A stretch of 64,000 bases of DNA from DATBSL01 sp964561785 (lineage in GTDB: Bacteria > Acidobacteriota > Vicinamibacteria > Fen-336): contig CAZLRF010000010.1 in assembly GCA_964561785.1 (NCBI GenBank), positions 1 to 64,000 of the forward strand, given 5' to 3'. Each line of letters starts with the position of its first letter. Position 1 is the first letter of the stretch. The notes under the pieces are model-generated. The model worked only from the letters and a program-made list of their open reading frames with translations, made no database searches and was not told the DNA's origin. This document shows positions 1 through 9,047 of the stretch, in pieces. The position numbers were made by a program, and so were the translations under genes.

Positions 1-63
1 GGACTCCCCCGGACGTGCCCGAAGAGCCCTGGGGCGGCTGACCAGGGGCTCGGGGCGGACGGT

Positions 64-2556
64 CTACTCCAGCCGGACGGCCGCGAAGCCGTGGGCCGGC
101 AGGTCGATCGCGACCGAGCCGCTCGTCACGGGCAGCTCGCCCTTCTCGCGCTCGAGGAGGTCGAGGCGGAACGCCCGGCGCCGGCCCCCGGTGAAGATCG
201 CGAGCGGACCGCCCCGGCCCGCCGTCTCGCGCAGTCGCAGGACGACGCCGCGCGCCGCGGGGTCGTCGGGCGGCTTGAGGGCGAGGACGAGGGCGCGCGA
301 GGGGTCGACCGAGGGCGCCGGGGCCGCCCGGCCTCGCAGGCGCCCCCGCAGGGCGAGGACGGGAGCCTGCACCGCGCGGCTCCAGGCGAACGCCTCCGCG
401 GCGGCGTCGTCCCCCGCGTGGGCCCGCAGCGCGTAGCGGAAGCGGAAGTCCGTCGCGCCGCCCTGGTCCCTCGTCACCTCCTTGAAGTTCTGGTCGTTGC
501 CGAGCGCCTCGAACGACAGGGGCTCGAGGTCGTTCCGGAGCACGAACGCGTCGACCGGGACGAGCGTGACGCCACCCGAGGGAAGCGAGGCGTCCACGAA
601 CCCCTGCACGGCGAAGCGGCGCGTGTTCGCCCCGGGGAGGAGGTCTCCCTCGGGGGCCGGGCGAGGGCGCACCACCGCCCCCGTCGTGTCGAGACGCACC
701 GTCGCGCCCGGGCGGACGACCGGGAAGACGTGGACGAGCCTCTCCTCGGCCGCGCTCGGCCGCTTCCTCACGCGGTAGTCGAGGTCGAGGCGGTCCTCGG
801 CCGCGTGGATGGTCACGAAGAGATCGGTCTCGACGGGGCCCGTCCGGTAAGACACGTGGAGCCGGGCGAGAACGCTTCCGACCGTGTCGACGTCGCTCTG
901 CAGCTCGGTGACCGGGGCCTCGGCGCCGTCGAAGTACACCGTCTGGCCGAGGGTGCGGCCGCCGGCGACGACCAGCTCGCGCCCGGTCGGCTTGTGAACG
1001 AGGCTCGCGAGGCCCCCGGTCTTCCCGTCGACCTCGAGGCGGTAGAAGGGGCCGTCGAGGGTCGTCGGCGTGGCGGAGAGCGTGGTCGGCGACGGCGGTC
1101 CGCCGGGCGCCAGCTCCAGCGTCACGGCGGCGTGCCCCTCGAGGCGGGGCGGGACGAAGTAGAGGACCTTTTGGCCGTCCTCGTCGACCGCCTGGCTCCG
1201 CAGCGGGCCGTCCGGCCCGCGGACCTCGCGCTTCGGCCGGCCGGGGGGGACGGTGAACCGCACGACGTCCTGGCGGGGGATCCCGGTGGGGTTGAACACG
1301 GTGAGAGCGTCGCTGCGGTCCTCCAGCGACAGCGCCTCCCACGCGCGCGCGGCGAGGCCCTCCGCCGCGTCGGCCAGGGTGTCGGCCCACCGGCGGCGGA
1401 GCGAGGCGTTCTCACGGCGGTTCGCGTCGTCGGTGCCGTTCCAGGCGTGGTCGGCGAGCATGGCCCAGCTCCACTCGGCCCGCTCGCGCTCGCCGCGGGT
1501 GGCCCGGACGAGGTCGTCCCCGCCGGAGAGGGCGAGCAGAGCCTCCGCGCCCAGGTAGTCCCGCTCGGCCTGCCGCGCGGCCGTGGCGAGGGCGGCGAGC
1601 GAGACCGGCCACGCTTCCCACGAGTGGCCGAGGTCCCCGCGCAGGGTCGGCAGGAACGGCCGGCGGGCCTCCTCGGCGTCGATCTCCCCGCAGAATCCCG
1701 CGAGCGTCGCGCTCGCGAGCCGCGCCGGAACGTCAGGACGCGCGTTTGACGCGCGCAGGGCCGTGCCGAAGCGCTCGACCTCGCCCGCGCTCTGGGGAGA
1801 GAGGTCGCCGTGCGTCCCCATGGCGAGAGCGAGCCGCGCCGGGTAACCCGTCCCGGGCGCCTCGAGCCGGGGGAGCCACTCGGAGGCGATCCTCGAGGGG
1901 TCCTCGAGAAGGGCCCGGCCCTGGACGTAGTTGTGGCGCAGGCTTGTCCACGCGTCGAGGGCCACGCGCAGCCGCGCGCCGTCCGGCCCCTCGAGGGCGA
2001 ACAGCGGCGGCAGGGACAGCCCCTTCCACTCGCTGTCGTAGTCGAGGAACGGCACGGCCACCCAACGCACCCCGGCGCCCGCCAGCAGGCTCGCCGCGCC
2101 CCACGGCAACGACGGCAGCTCGGTGTGGTGAGCGACGTCGATGGGCACCCCCCACTCGCGCTCGAGGCGCCGGGCCGGGTAGAGGGCGCGGAGGAAGCCT
2201 TCCTCGCTCTGCGAGCCCCACAGCGTGTTGTTCAGGAAGGGGCTGAGCGTGAGGCGGCCCTCCCGCAGCCGCCGCGCGAGCTCGTCCCGCCGCCCCGGGT
2301 ACGCCTCCAGGAACGCGAGCGCCTCGTTCGTGACCGCCATCGTGTAGCGGGACCGGTTCCAGTCGGGCTCGGCGTCCGTGGCCGTCATCGCGTCGAGGTG
2401 GGCGCGCACGAGCTCGGCCATGCTCCGCCGAGTCGACCTCTCGTCGTATCCCCACGTGTAATCGGCGCACGTGTCGGCGACGACGTGGATCGTCCACGGC
2501 GGGACCGGGCTCTCGGCCGCGGCGGCCAGGAAGGCGAGGGTCATCGCGACCAGCAC
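64..2556 (-). CDS. Secreted GH38-like (alpha-mannosidase-like) hydrolase
   Basis: An 830-aa protein with a short hydrophobic N-terminus consistent with Sec export. The first ~300 residues resemble a GH38 N-terminal catalytic domain: a first-strand motif followed by a Trp (DTCADYTW, residues ~28-35), a second block HTELPSLPWG, then a beta-rich C-terminal half typical of GH38/GH57-clan enzymes. Judged by eye, the usual HxHxD zinc motif is altered (Cys in place of one His, the Asp kept) and the position of the nucleophile Asp may be Glu, so substrate and even catalysis are uncertain. The start is a GTG 6 nt downstream of a TAGGCT element; an in-frame ATG lies four codons later. It is divergent from the ChaN-PDZ gene. 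The fold-level call is fairly safe; mannosidase activity is not. Confidence 0.7.
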   Translation of the reverse strand: MLVAMTLAFLAAAAESPVPPWTIHVVADTCADYTWGYDERSTRRSMAELVRAHLDAMTATDAEPDWNRSRYTMAVTNEALAFLEAYPGRRDELARRLREGRLTLSPFLNNTLWGSQSEEGFLRALYPARRLEREWGVPIDVAHHTELPSLPWGAASLLAGAGVRWVAVPFLDYDSEWKGLSLPPLFALEGPDGARLRVALDAWTSLRHNYVQGRALLEDPSRIASEWLPRLEAPGTGYPARLALAMGTHGDLSPQSAGEVERFGTALRASNARPDVPARLASATLAGFCGEIDAEEARRPFLPTLRGDLGHSWEAWPVSLAALATAARQAERDYLGAEALLALSGGDDLVRATRGERERAEWSWAMLADHAWNGTDDANRRENASLRRRWADTLADAAEGLAARAWEALSLEDRSDALTVFNPTGIPRQDVVRFTVPPGRPKREVRGPDGPLRSQAVDEDGQKVLYFVPPRLEGHAAVTLELAPGGPPSPTTLSATPTTLDGPFYRLEVDGKTGGLASLVHKPTGRELVVAGGRTLGQTVYFDGAEAPVTELQSDVDTVGSVLARLHVSYRTGPVETDLFVTIHAAEDRLDLDYRVRKRPSAAEERLVHVFPVVRPGATVRLDTTGAVVRPRPAPEGDLLPGANTRRFAVQGFVDASLPSGGVTLVPVDAFVLRNDLEPLSFEALGNDQNFKEVTRDQGGATDFRFRYALRAHAGDDAAAEAFAWSRAVQAPVLALRGRLRGRAAPAPSVDPSRALVLALKPPDDPAARGVVLRLRETAGRGGPLAIFTGGRRRAFRLDLLEREKGELPVTSGSVAIDLPAHGFAAVRLE

Positions 2557-2562
2557 GCGCCG

Positions 2563-2568
2563 AGCCTA
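2563..2568 (-). promoter_or_regulatory. Candidate -10 element (TAGGCT) of the GH38-like gene
   Basis: On the minus strand TAGGCT ends 6 nt before the GTG start at 2556, which would give an essentially leaderless transcript. No clear -35 is visible. The same hexamer sits at comparable distances before genes starting at 8081, 11495 and 52921. Confidence 0.4.
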
Positions 2569-2594
2569 CCACCGTCCGCCGCGCGGGTTTCTGC

Positions 2595-2600
2595 TACGCT
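2595..2600 (+). promoter_or_regulatory. Candidate -10 element (TACGCT) of the ChaN-PDZ gene
   Basis: TACGCT lies 48 nt before the preferred ATG at 2649. A GAGG Shine-Dalgarno at 2637-2640, 8 nt before that ATG, supports it over an in-frame ATG at 2607, which would be leaderless from this same element. Confidence 0.3.
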
Positions 2601-2648
2601 CGCAGGATGGCGCCTCCGCGGACGCCGGTCCTCTCCGAGGTGATCCCC

Positions 2649-3908
2649 ATGCTCCGACACGCCTCCCTCGCCGCCCTCGTGCTGTCGCTCGCGCCCGCGC
2701 TCCGGGCCGACGACCGGGCCCTCAACCTCCCGATCGGCGACCCCGCCCGCAGGAACCGGGAGGCCGCGCTCGTCCTCGACGGCATCACCGACACCGCCAC
2801 CGGCGAGGTGCTGACCCCGCCCGAGCTGGCGGCCCGGCTCGACGGGGTGCGGCTCGTCTTCGTGGGGGAGAGCCACACGGACATCGAGTTCCACCGGGTC
2901 CAGCTGAGGGTCATCCAGGAGCTGCACAAGAGGGGCCGGCAGGTCCTGGTGGGCCTCGAGATGTACCCGGTGCCCGAGCAGCCGTCGCTCGACCGGTGGA
3001 ACTCCGAGAAGGCGCTCGGCGAGGACGCGTTCGTCGCGGAGTCCCGCTGGTACAGGAACTGGGGCTACCACTGGAACTACTACCGCGACATCTTTCTCTT
3101 CGCGCGCGAGAACGGGATCCCGATGTTCGGGGTGAACCTGCCGCGCTCGGCGATGCAGACGATCCGGATGAAGGGCTTCGACGCGCTGACCCCGGAGCTG
3201 CGCGCGCTGCTGCCGGAGAAGGTGGACGTCGAGAACGCGGAGCACCAGCGCCTCTTCAAGGCGTTCTTCGGCTCGGAGGACGCGCTGCACGGGAACATGC
3301 CCGAGCCGATGTTCCAGGCGATGTTCCGGGCGCAGTGCGCGTGGGACGCGGGGATGGCCTGGAACGCGGCGCAGGCCCTGAAGAAGCACGGCGGGGAGAA
3401 GGCGATCATGGTCGTGCTGATCGGCTCCGGCCACGTGGCCTACGGCCTCGGGGCGGAGCGGCAGGCGAAGCTCTGGTTCGACGGGAAGACGGCCACGGTC
3501 GTTCCCGTGCCCCTCGCCGAGGAGCCGGGCGCGCCCCTCGTCTCGAAGGTGCAGGCCTCCTACGCCAACTTCGTGTGGGGCCTGCCGCCCTCGACCGACC
3601 CCCTCTACCCGAGCGTCGGGATCACGACGCCCGAGGCGAAGAGCGGCGAGCGCTACAAGGTCATCATGGTCGCGAAGGAGTCGCCGGCCGAGGCGGCGGG
3701 GTTCAAGGTCGGGGACGAGATCGTCTCGCTCGACGGTGTGGCGATCGCCGACAAGGAGACGAGCAACCGCCTGATGTCGCAGAAACGCTGGGGCGACGCG
3801 GTCGTCTACAAGGTGATGCGCGACGGGCAGGAGGTGACCCTGACCGTCCACCTGCGCCGCCAGCCGCCGAAGGCGAAGCCCTCGCCCGCCTCGGGGGCGG
3901 CGCAGTGA
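2649..3908 (+). CDS. Secreted ChaN/Tiki-superfamily protein with C-terminal PDZ domain
   Basis: A 419-aa exported protein (signal peptide MLRHASLAALVLSLAPALRA). Residues ~50-290 match the ChaN domain (PF04187), including a conserved GESHTDIEFHR segment followed by GLEMYPVPEQ; relatives bind haem or belong to the TIKI/TraB-like hydrolase superfamily. The last ~100 residues form a PDZ domain (ESPAEAAGFKVGDEIVSLDG), suggesting binding of a peptide tail or localisation beside a protease. The ATG at 2649 is chosen for its SD and because it begins the signal peptide; an ATG at 2607 would add 14 residues. The stop overlaps the GTG of the peptidase gene (GTGA), so the two are probably translationally coupled. 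The actual substrate cannot be read from sequence. Confidence 0.75.
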   Translation: MLRHASLAALVLSLAPALRADDRALNLPIGDPARRNREAALVLDGITDTATGEVLTPPELAARLDGVRLVFVGESHTDIEFHRVQLRVIQELHKRGRQVLVGLEMYPVPEQPSLDRWNSEKALGEDAFVAESRWYRNWGYHWNYYRDIFLFARENGIPMFGVNLPRSAMQTIRMKGFDALTPELRALLPEKVDVENAEHQRLFKAFFGSEDALHGNMPEPMFQAMFRAQCAWDAGMAWNAAQALKKHGGEKAIMVVLIGSGHVAYGLGAERQAKLWFDGKTATVVPVPLAEEPGAPLVSKVQASYANFVWGLPPSTDPLYPSVGITTPEAKSGERYKVIMVAKESPAEAAGFKVGDEIVSLDGVAIADKETSNRLMSQKRWGDAVVYKVMRDGQEVTLTVHLRRQPPKAKPSPASGAAQ

Positions 3909-6900
3909 GAAGAGACCTCGCTCTCGCCGCTCTCGTGGTTGCGGCCTCCGGCCCGTCGCTCTCGGTGGCGGCGCCGGCGCCGGCCGAGCCGGGCCGGGTG
4001 CGCCACTCGCTGAAGGTGACCCTCGACCCCGCCCGCGGCCGGCTGAGCGTCGTCGACACGGTGACGGGCGCCGAGGAGTTCCTCCTCCACGCCGGCCTGA
4101 AGGTGACCCGCTCCGAGCCCGCGGTGAGCGATGTGCCCCTCGGCGACACCGAGCGGTTCTTCGGGATCAACGCGTCGACCGTGTCGGTGCCCCTCAAGCG
4201 CTACCGCGCGGCCCAGCCCGCGGGCGGCGGCGTGCGCCTCGAGTACGAGGGCAGGTTCGACTTCGGGCTCTCCGACCAGAAGGAGGAGTACACGCGGGGC
4301 TTCCGCGAGACGGCCGGGATCGTCTCGAAGGAGGGTGTCTACCTCGCCGGCAGCGGCTTCTGGTACCCCCAGGCCGGCCGCGGCCTCGTCGAGTACGAGA
4401 TGGAGGTGGCGCAGCCCGAGGGCTGGCACGTGATCAGCGCCGGCAACGGGACCTCGCGCGACGCGAAGGGCCTCGCGCGGTGGGAGTCCCACGGCGCGGT
4501 CGACGAGATCACCGTGGTGGGCGGCCCGCTGCTCGTCTACCGGGACACCGCGGGCGCCGTCGAGGCGCTCGTGTACCTGCGCGAGAAGGACGACGCCCTC
4601 GCCGCGAAGTACCTGCAGGCGACCGCCCAGTACGTCGAGATGTTCCGGGGGCTCGTCGGCCCCTACCCCTACGGCAAGTTCGCGCTCGTCGAGAACTTCT
4701 GGGAGACCGGCTACGGGATGCCGTCGTACACGCTCCTCGGCCCCCAGGTCATCCGCTTCCCGTTCATCCTCAGCTCGTCCTACCCGCACGAGATCCTCCA
4801 CAACTGGTGGGGGAACTCGGTCTTCGTGGACTACGCGACCGGCAACTGGTGCGAGGGGCTGACCGCGTACATGGCCGACCACCTCATCCAGGAGCAGCGG
4901 GGGCGCGCGGAGGACTACCGGCGCGACACGCTGCAGAAGTACAGGAGCTACGTGCGCGACGGGCGCGACTTCCCGCTCACCGAGTTCCGCTCGCGCCACA
5001 GCGCGGCCACCGAGGCGGTCGGCTACGGGAAGACGCTCATGGTCTTCCACATGATCCGCCAGGCGCTGGGCGACGACGGCTTCCGGAAGTGGGCGGCCGG
5101 CTTCTACCGCCAGTACCGGGGGAAGCAGGCCTCGTTCGCCGACGTGCGGAGGTCGGTGGAGTCGGTGGCGGGGCGGGACCTCTCGCGCTTCTTCGCCGAT
5201 CACGTCGAGAAGCCGGGCGCCGCGGTCCTGCAGGCGTCCGTCGGCGACGTGCGCGAGGTCGGGGGCGCGTGGGAGGTGAAGGGCGTGCTGAAGCAGGCCC
5301 AGGCCGGCCCGCCGCTCCTCCTCGAGGTGCCGTTGGTGGTCGAGACCGTCGGGACGCCGGCGATCCACCGCGTGCGGACGGAGACCGCGGAGACGCCGTT
5401 CACCCTGAGGACCGACGCGAAGCCGATCGCCCTGCACGTGGACCCCTCGTTCGACGTCTTCCGCCTGCTCGACCCGCGCGAGACCCCGCCCTCGATCGGC
5501 CAGATCTTCGGCGAGCCGCGCATCCTGGCCGTCCTGCCGTCGAGGGCGCCCCCCGCCGAGCAGGACGGATGGCGGACGCTGGTCCTGGGCTGGACGAGCG
5601 AGAGCCAAGCGGTCGAGGTGAGGAGCGACGCCGAGGTGGCCGAGCTGCCGGAGGACCGGGCGGTGTGGCTGCTCGGCCGGGCGAACGCGCTCGCGCCGAA
5701 GCTGTTCACCCCCGGCGCCGACTTCGCCCTCGACGCGGAGAAGCTGTCGGTGGACCGCGAGTCGATGCCGCTCGCCGGCCACTCGGTCGTGCTCGTGCGC
5801 CGCCACCCGGCGAACCTGGAGAAGGCGGTCGGCTGGATCTTCGCCGACGGCCTCGCCGCCCTGCCCGGCCTCGGCCGCAAGCTCCCGCACTACGGCAAGT
5901 ACTCCTACCTCGGCTTCGAGGGCGACGAGCCGGCGAACGTGCTCAAGGGCCAGTGGACGACCGCCGACTCGCCGCTGCGGGTCGACCTGCGTCCTTCGGC
6001 CGAACGCGGCCCGGGCCTGGGCGCCCTCGTTCTCCCGGCGCGCAAGGCCCTCGCCGAGCTGCCGCCGGTCTTCTCGCAGAAGGCCCTCCTCGACCACGTC
6101 ACCTGGCTCTCGGCTCCCGAGCGCGAGGGGAGGGGGATCGGCACGAGGGGGCTCGACGCGGCCGCGGAGTACGTGGCGGAGGCGTTCCGGGCCGCGGGGC
6201 TGCGGCCGGGCGGCGAGAACGGGACGTACTTCCAGCCGTTCGCGTCGCCGCGCTCGCCTTCGGGCGCTCCCGTGACGCTGCGCAACGTGATCGGCGTCCT
6301 TCCGGGCTCGAGGGCGGAGTGGGCCGGGCAGTCGGCGCTCGTCACCGCCCACTACGACCACCTCGGCTTCGGGTGGCCGGACGCGCGCAAGGGCGAGGAG
6401 GGGAAGCTGCACCCCGGGGCCGACGACAACGCGAGCGGCGTGGCCGTGATGCTGGAGCTCGCGAAGGCGCTCGCCTCGGGGGAGAAGCCGCAGCGGACGA
6501 TCGTCTTCGTCGCGTTCGCCGGCGAGGAGGCCGGCCTCCTCGGCTCGAAGCACTACGTCGAGCACCCTGTCTTCCCGCTCGAGAGGACGATCGGCGTCAT
6601 CAACCTCGACACCGTGGGCCGTCTCTTCGACAAGAAGGTGTCGGTGATCGCCACCGGCAGCGCCAGCGAGTGGCCGCACATCTTCCGCGGGGCCGGCTTC
6701 GTGACCGGCGTCGAGGGACGGATGATCCCGGAGGCGCTCGAGTCGTCCGACCAGAAGAGCTTCATCGACGCGGGGGTCCCGGCGGTGCAGATCTTCACGG
6801 ACCCCCACGCCGACTACCACCGCCCCGGCGACACCGCGGACAAGGTCGACGGGCCGGGCCTCGTCAAGGTCGCGACGTTCGTGAAGGAAGGGATCGTCTA

Positions 6901-7303
6901 CCTCGGCGAGCGCGAGCAGCCGCTCACGAGCACGATCGCGTCGATGAAGGCCGTCTCCCCGACCGCGACGGCGGGGGCGAGCCCGTCCGCAACCGGGGCC
7001 GCCAGTCCCGCGGGAGTCCCGGCCGGGGCGGGCCAGGGCCGCCGCGTCAGCTTCGGCACGATGCCCGACTTCGCGTTCGCCGGCCCCGGCGTCAAGGTCG
7101 CGGCCGTGACCCCGGGCTCGCCCGCCGAGAAGGCGGGCGTGAAGGAGGGCGACGTGGTCCTGAAGGTGGCGGGGCAGGACGTGGCCAACCTGCAGGCCTA
7201 CTCGGCGATCCTGCGCGGGCTTTCCCCGGGGCAGACCGTGAAGGTCCTGCTCGGTCGCGGAGGAAAGGAAGAGACGCTCGACGTGACCCTCGTGGAGCGC
7301 TGA
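3905..7303 (+). CDS. Secreted fused M1 and M28 metallopeptidase with PDZ domain
   Basis: An exported protein of 1132 aa. An M1-type domain carries HEILH at residues 295-299 with the third zinc ligand Glu317; the spacing is x17 rather than the usual x18, and the GAMEN exopeptidase motif is replaced by YGMPSY. After a linker domain, residues ~720-1010 form an M28 Zn-aminopeptidase (TAHYDHLG, GADDNASG, GEEAG, INLDTVGR and a final DPHADYH). A PDZ domain closes the protein. It probably degrades peptides outside the cytoplasm. The GTG start overlaps the preceding stop by 4 nt; the reading frame stays open upstream to 2471, but that stretch is antisense-like low-complexity sequence overlapping the ChaN gene and lacks a signal peptide. 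Whether both active sites work is unknown. Confidence 0.85.
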   Translation: MRRDLALAALVVAASGPSLSVAAPAPAEPGRVRHSLKVTLDPARGRLSVVDTVTGAEEFLLHAGLKVTRSEPAVSDVPLGDTERFFGINASTVSVPLKRYRAAQPAGGGVRLEYEGRFDFGLSDQKEEYTRGFRETAGIVSKEGVYLAGSGFWYPQAGRGLVEYEMEVAQPEGWHVISAGNGTSRDAKGLARWESHGAVDEITVVGGPLLVYRDTAGAVEALVYLREKDDALAAKYLQATAQYVEMFRGLVGPYPYGKFALVENFWETGYGMPSYTLLGPQVIRFPFILSSSYPHEILHNWWGNSVFVDYATGNWCEGLTAYMADHLIQEQRGRAEDYRRDTLQKYRSYVRDGRDFPLTEFRSRHSAATEAVGYGKTLMVFHMIRQALGDDGFRKWAAGFYRQYRGKQASFADVRRSVESVAGRDLSRFFADHVEKPGAAVLQASVGDVREVGGAWEVKGVLKQAQAGPPLLLEVPLVVETVGTPAIHRVRTETAETPFTLRTDAKPIALHVDPSFDVFRLLDPRETPPSIGQIFGEPRILAVLPSRAPPAEQDGWRTLVLGWTSESQAVEVRSDAEVAELPEDRAVWLLGRANALAPKLFTPGADFALDAEKLSVDRESMPLAGHSVVLVRRHPANLEKAVGWIFADGLAALPGLGRKLPHYGKYSYLGFEGDEPANVLKGQWTTADSPLRVDLRPSAERGPGLGALVLPARKALAELPPVFSQKALLDHVTWLSAPEREGRGIGTRGLDAAAEYVAEAFRAAGLRPGGENGTYFQPFASPRSPSGAPVTLRNVIGVLPGSRAEWAGQSALVTAHYDHLGFGWPDARKGEEGKLHPGADDNASGVAVMLELAKALASGEKPQRTIVFVAFAGEEAGLLGSKHYVEHPVFPLERTIGVINLDTVGRLFDKKVSVIATGSASEWPHIFRGAGFVTGVEGRMIPEALESSDQKSFIDAGVPAVQIFTDPHADYHRPGDTADKVDGPGLVKVATFVKEGIVYLGEREQPLTSTIASMKAVSPTATAGASPSATGAASPAGVPAGAGQGRRVSFGTMPDFAFAGPGVKVAAVTPGSPAEKAGVKEGDVVLKVAGQDVANLQAYSAILRGLSPGQTVKVLLGRGGKEETLDVTLVER

Positions 7304-7313
7304 GGAGAGGCCC

Positions 7314-7838
7314 GTGGATGTCGCCCGCGTGCTGAGACTCGTGGGACCCTTCCTCGAAGGACGGGGAGAGCCGTGGGCGCTGGTCGGCGGCCTGGCTGTG
7401 CTCGCGTGGGGCGCTCCGCGGGCCACCTTCGACGCCGACGTCCTCGTCCCGCGCGACGTCCAGGGCGACCTCGTGCGCTTCCTCGAAGCGAAGGGATTCC
7501 GCACGCTCTCGCTCAGCCCGGGCTTCTCCAGCCACGAGCACGAGGACCCCGGGCTCGGCCGTGTCGACGTGCTGTACGTCGACGGTCCGACGGCGCAGGC
7601 CGTGTTCGGGGGATGCTCGCGCCGGTCGCTCTGCGAAGGGCTCGAGGCGCCGGTTCCCCGCGCCGAGCACCTCGTGGCCATGAAGGTCCAGGCCTTCGCG
7701 AGGGACCGCGAGCGCTTTTCGGACCTGGCCGACCTGCGGTTTCTCCTGGGGCTCCCCGGACTCGACATCGACGAGGCCCGGGGCTACTTCGAGCAGGCCG
7801 GGCTCCTCGACTACTTCGAGAGGCTGAGGCGCCGGTGA
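7314..7838 (+). CDS. Nucleotidyltransferase-superfamily protein
   Basis: A 174-aa cytoplasmic protein resembling the minimal nucleotidyltransferase fold of AbiEii/DUF6036-type proteins: GGLAVLAWG (residues ~24-32) followed by an RxTxDxD-like ATFDADVLV strand and a later DVLYVDG strand, then an HLVAMKVQA helix typical of the family. Members act as AMP- or CMP-transferring toxins or as housekeeping enzymes. The GTG start is preceded by GAGGAGAGG. The gene begins 11 nt after the peptidase gene and overlaps the next small ORF by 4 nt (GTGA), so the two probably form a pair. A toxin role is only inference. Confidence 0.6.
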   Translation: MDVARVLRLVGPFLEGRGEPWALVGGLAVLAWGAPRATFDADVLVPRDVQGDLVRFLEAKGFRTLSLSPGFSSHEHEDPGLGRVDVLYVDGPTAQAVFGGCSRRSLCEGLEAPVPRAEHLVAMKVQAFARDRERFSDLADLRFLLGLPGLDIDEARGYFEQAGLLDYFERLRRR

Positions 7839-8068
7839 GCGCCCCGGGCTTCGACCTCGGCCTCGGCGAGGAGGATTTCCGAGCGATGCGCGAGGCGCGC
7901 AGGAGGCCCCATGCGATCGACCGCGGGGCGGCGCTCCGCCTGATGGCGTCAGCCTCCGCGGCCGTCGCCGCCGCGGTCCGGCGGCGGCCGCCCCTCACCG
8001 GCCCCCCTTTCACGCTCCCGGGGCACGAGGAGCCGCAGGCCCTCGACCCCGCGCCGCCGCGGCGGTAG
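7835..8068 (+). CDS. Small uncharacterised protein coupled to the nucleotidyltransferase gene
   Basis: A 77-aa protein rich in Arg and Ala, starting with GTG in the GTGA overlap with the preceding gene. An acidic N-terminal stretch (FDLGLGEEDF) is followed by a basic helix and a Pro-rich tail. No family is recognised. Overlap with a nucleotidyltransferase recalls two-gene toxin-antitoxin or partner arrangements, but nothing in the sequence proves this. Its TAG stop lies inside the TAGGCT element preceding deoC. Confidence 0.45.
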   Translation: MSAPGFDLGLGEEDFRAMREARRRPHAIDRGAALRLMASASAAVAAAVRRRPPLTGPPFTLPGHEEPQALDPAPPRR

Positions 8069-8071
8069 GCT
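8043..8071 (+). promoter_or_regulatory. Candidate deoC promoter
   Basis: TCGACC (8043-8048), a 17-bp spacer and TAGGCT (8066-8071), ending 9 nt before the deoC ATG. The -35 matches TTGACA at four of six positions. The predicted transcript would begin at or within a few bases of the start codon. Confidence 0.4.
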
Positions 8072-8080
8072 ACGGCTCCC

Positions 8081-9040
8081 ATGCCGGAGCAAGCGAGGCG
8101 GAACCCGGGCTGCGCGTTCGACGCGGACTGGGTGGCCTCCGTCCGGGTGAACCGCAGCGCGGTCGAGCGGCGGGCGGACACGCTCACCAAGCGCCGGACG
8201 GTCAAGAAGGACTGGCAGGCGGCATGGCTGCTGCGGGCCGTCGAGACGATCGACCTGACGACGCTGTCGGGGGACGACACGCCGGGGACCGTCCGCCGGC
8301 TCTGCGCGAAGGCCCGCCAGCCGGTGCGCGCCGACCTGCTGGAGGCGCTCGGCGTCGATCCCGGGTCGGTCCGGGTCGGCGCGGTCTGCGTGTACCACGC
8401 GATGGTCGAGGCCGCCGTCGGGGCGCTCCGCGGGTCGGGGATCCCGGTCGCGGCGGTGTCCACCGGCTTTCCGGCCGGCCTCACGCCCCACGAGCTGAAG
8501 CTGCGCGAGATCGAGATGTCGGTCGAAGCCGGTGCGCGCGAGATCGACGTCGTGATCAGCCGGCACCTCGCGCTCACCGGCCAGTGGAAGGCGCTCCACG
8601 CCGAGGTCCGCGCCTTCCGCAAGGCCTGCGGCCGGGCCCACATGAAGACGATCCTCGCCACCGGCGAGCTCGGGACGCTCGCGAACGTGGCGAAGGCCAG
8701 CCTCGTGTGCATGATGGCGGGGGCTGACTTCATCAAGACGTCGACCGGCAAGGAGCCGACGAACGCCACGCTCCCGGTCAGCCTCGTCATGGTCCGGGCG
8801 ATCCGCGAGTACCTCGAGCGGACGGGCCACGCGGTGGGCTTCAAGCCCGCTGGCGGCCTGCGCACGGCGAAGCAGGCGCTCGACTGGCTCGTCCTGATGA
8901 AGGAGGAGCTGGGCGACGGATGGCTCTCGCCGGATCGCCTGCGGCTCGGGGCGAGCACGCTGCTCGGGGACATCGAGCGGCAGCTCGAGCACCACGTGAC
9001 CGGCGCCTACTCCGCCTCCTTCCGGCATCCGATGGGGTGA
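8081..9040 (+). CDS. deoC: Deoxyribose-phosphate aldolase
   Basis: A 319-aa class I aldolase that cleaves 2-deoxyribose 5-phosphate to glyceraldehyde 3-phosphate and acetaldehyde. It shows the DeoC hallmarks: a conserved EAGAREIDVVI strand with the catalytic Asp, the HMKTILATGEL block with a conserved Lys, and the Schiff-base lysine Lys219 in ADFIKTSTGK, followed by GFKPAGGLRT. It is longer than E. coli DeoC (~260 aa), as usual for the subgroup found beside ALDH genes. Seven nucleotides separate it from an ALDH16-type dehydrogenase, an apparent operon in which the acetaldehyde or an aldehyde precursor could be oxidised. Confidence 0.95.
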   Translation: MPEQARRNPGCAFDADWVASVRVNRSAVERRADTLTKRRTVKKDWQAAWLLRAVETIDLTTLSGDDTPGTVRRLCAKARQPVRADLLEALGVDPGSVRVGAVCVYHAMVEAAVGALRGSGIPVAAVSTGFPAGLTPHELKLREIEMSVEAGAREIDVVISRHLALTGQWKALHAEVRAFRKACGRAHMKTILATGELGTLANVAKASLVCMMAGADFIKTSTGKEPTNATLPVSLVMVRAIREYLERTGHAVGFKPAGGLRTAKQALDWLVLMKEELGDGWLSPDRLRLGASTLLGDIERQLEHHVTGAYSASFRHPMG

Positions 9041-9047
9041 GCCGCGC

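Noticed and set aside
2471..3904. N-terminal extension of the M1-M28 peptidase ORF
   Set aside because: It overlaps the ChaN-PDZ gene in another frame, is low complexity and lacks a signal peptide; GTG 3905 is coupled and starts a signal sequence.
3806..7768. Long minus-strand ORF opposite the peptidase gene
   Set aside because: Arg/Gly/His-rich antisense frame with no domain pattern; typical of high-GC shadow ORFs.
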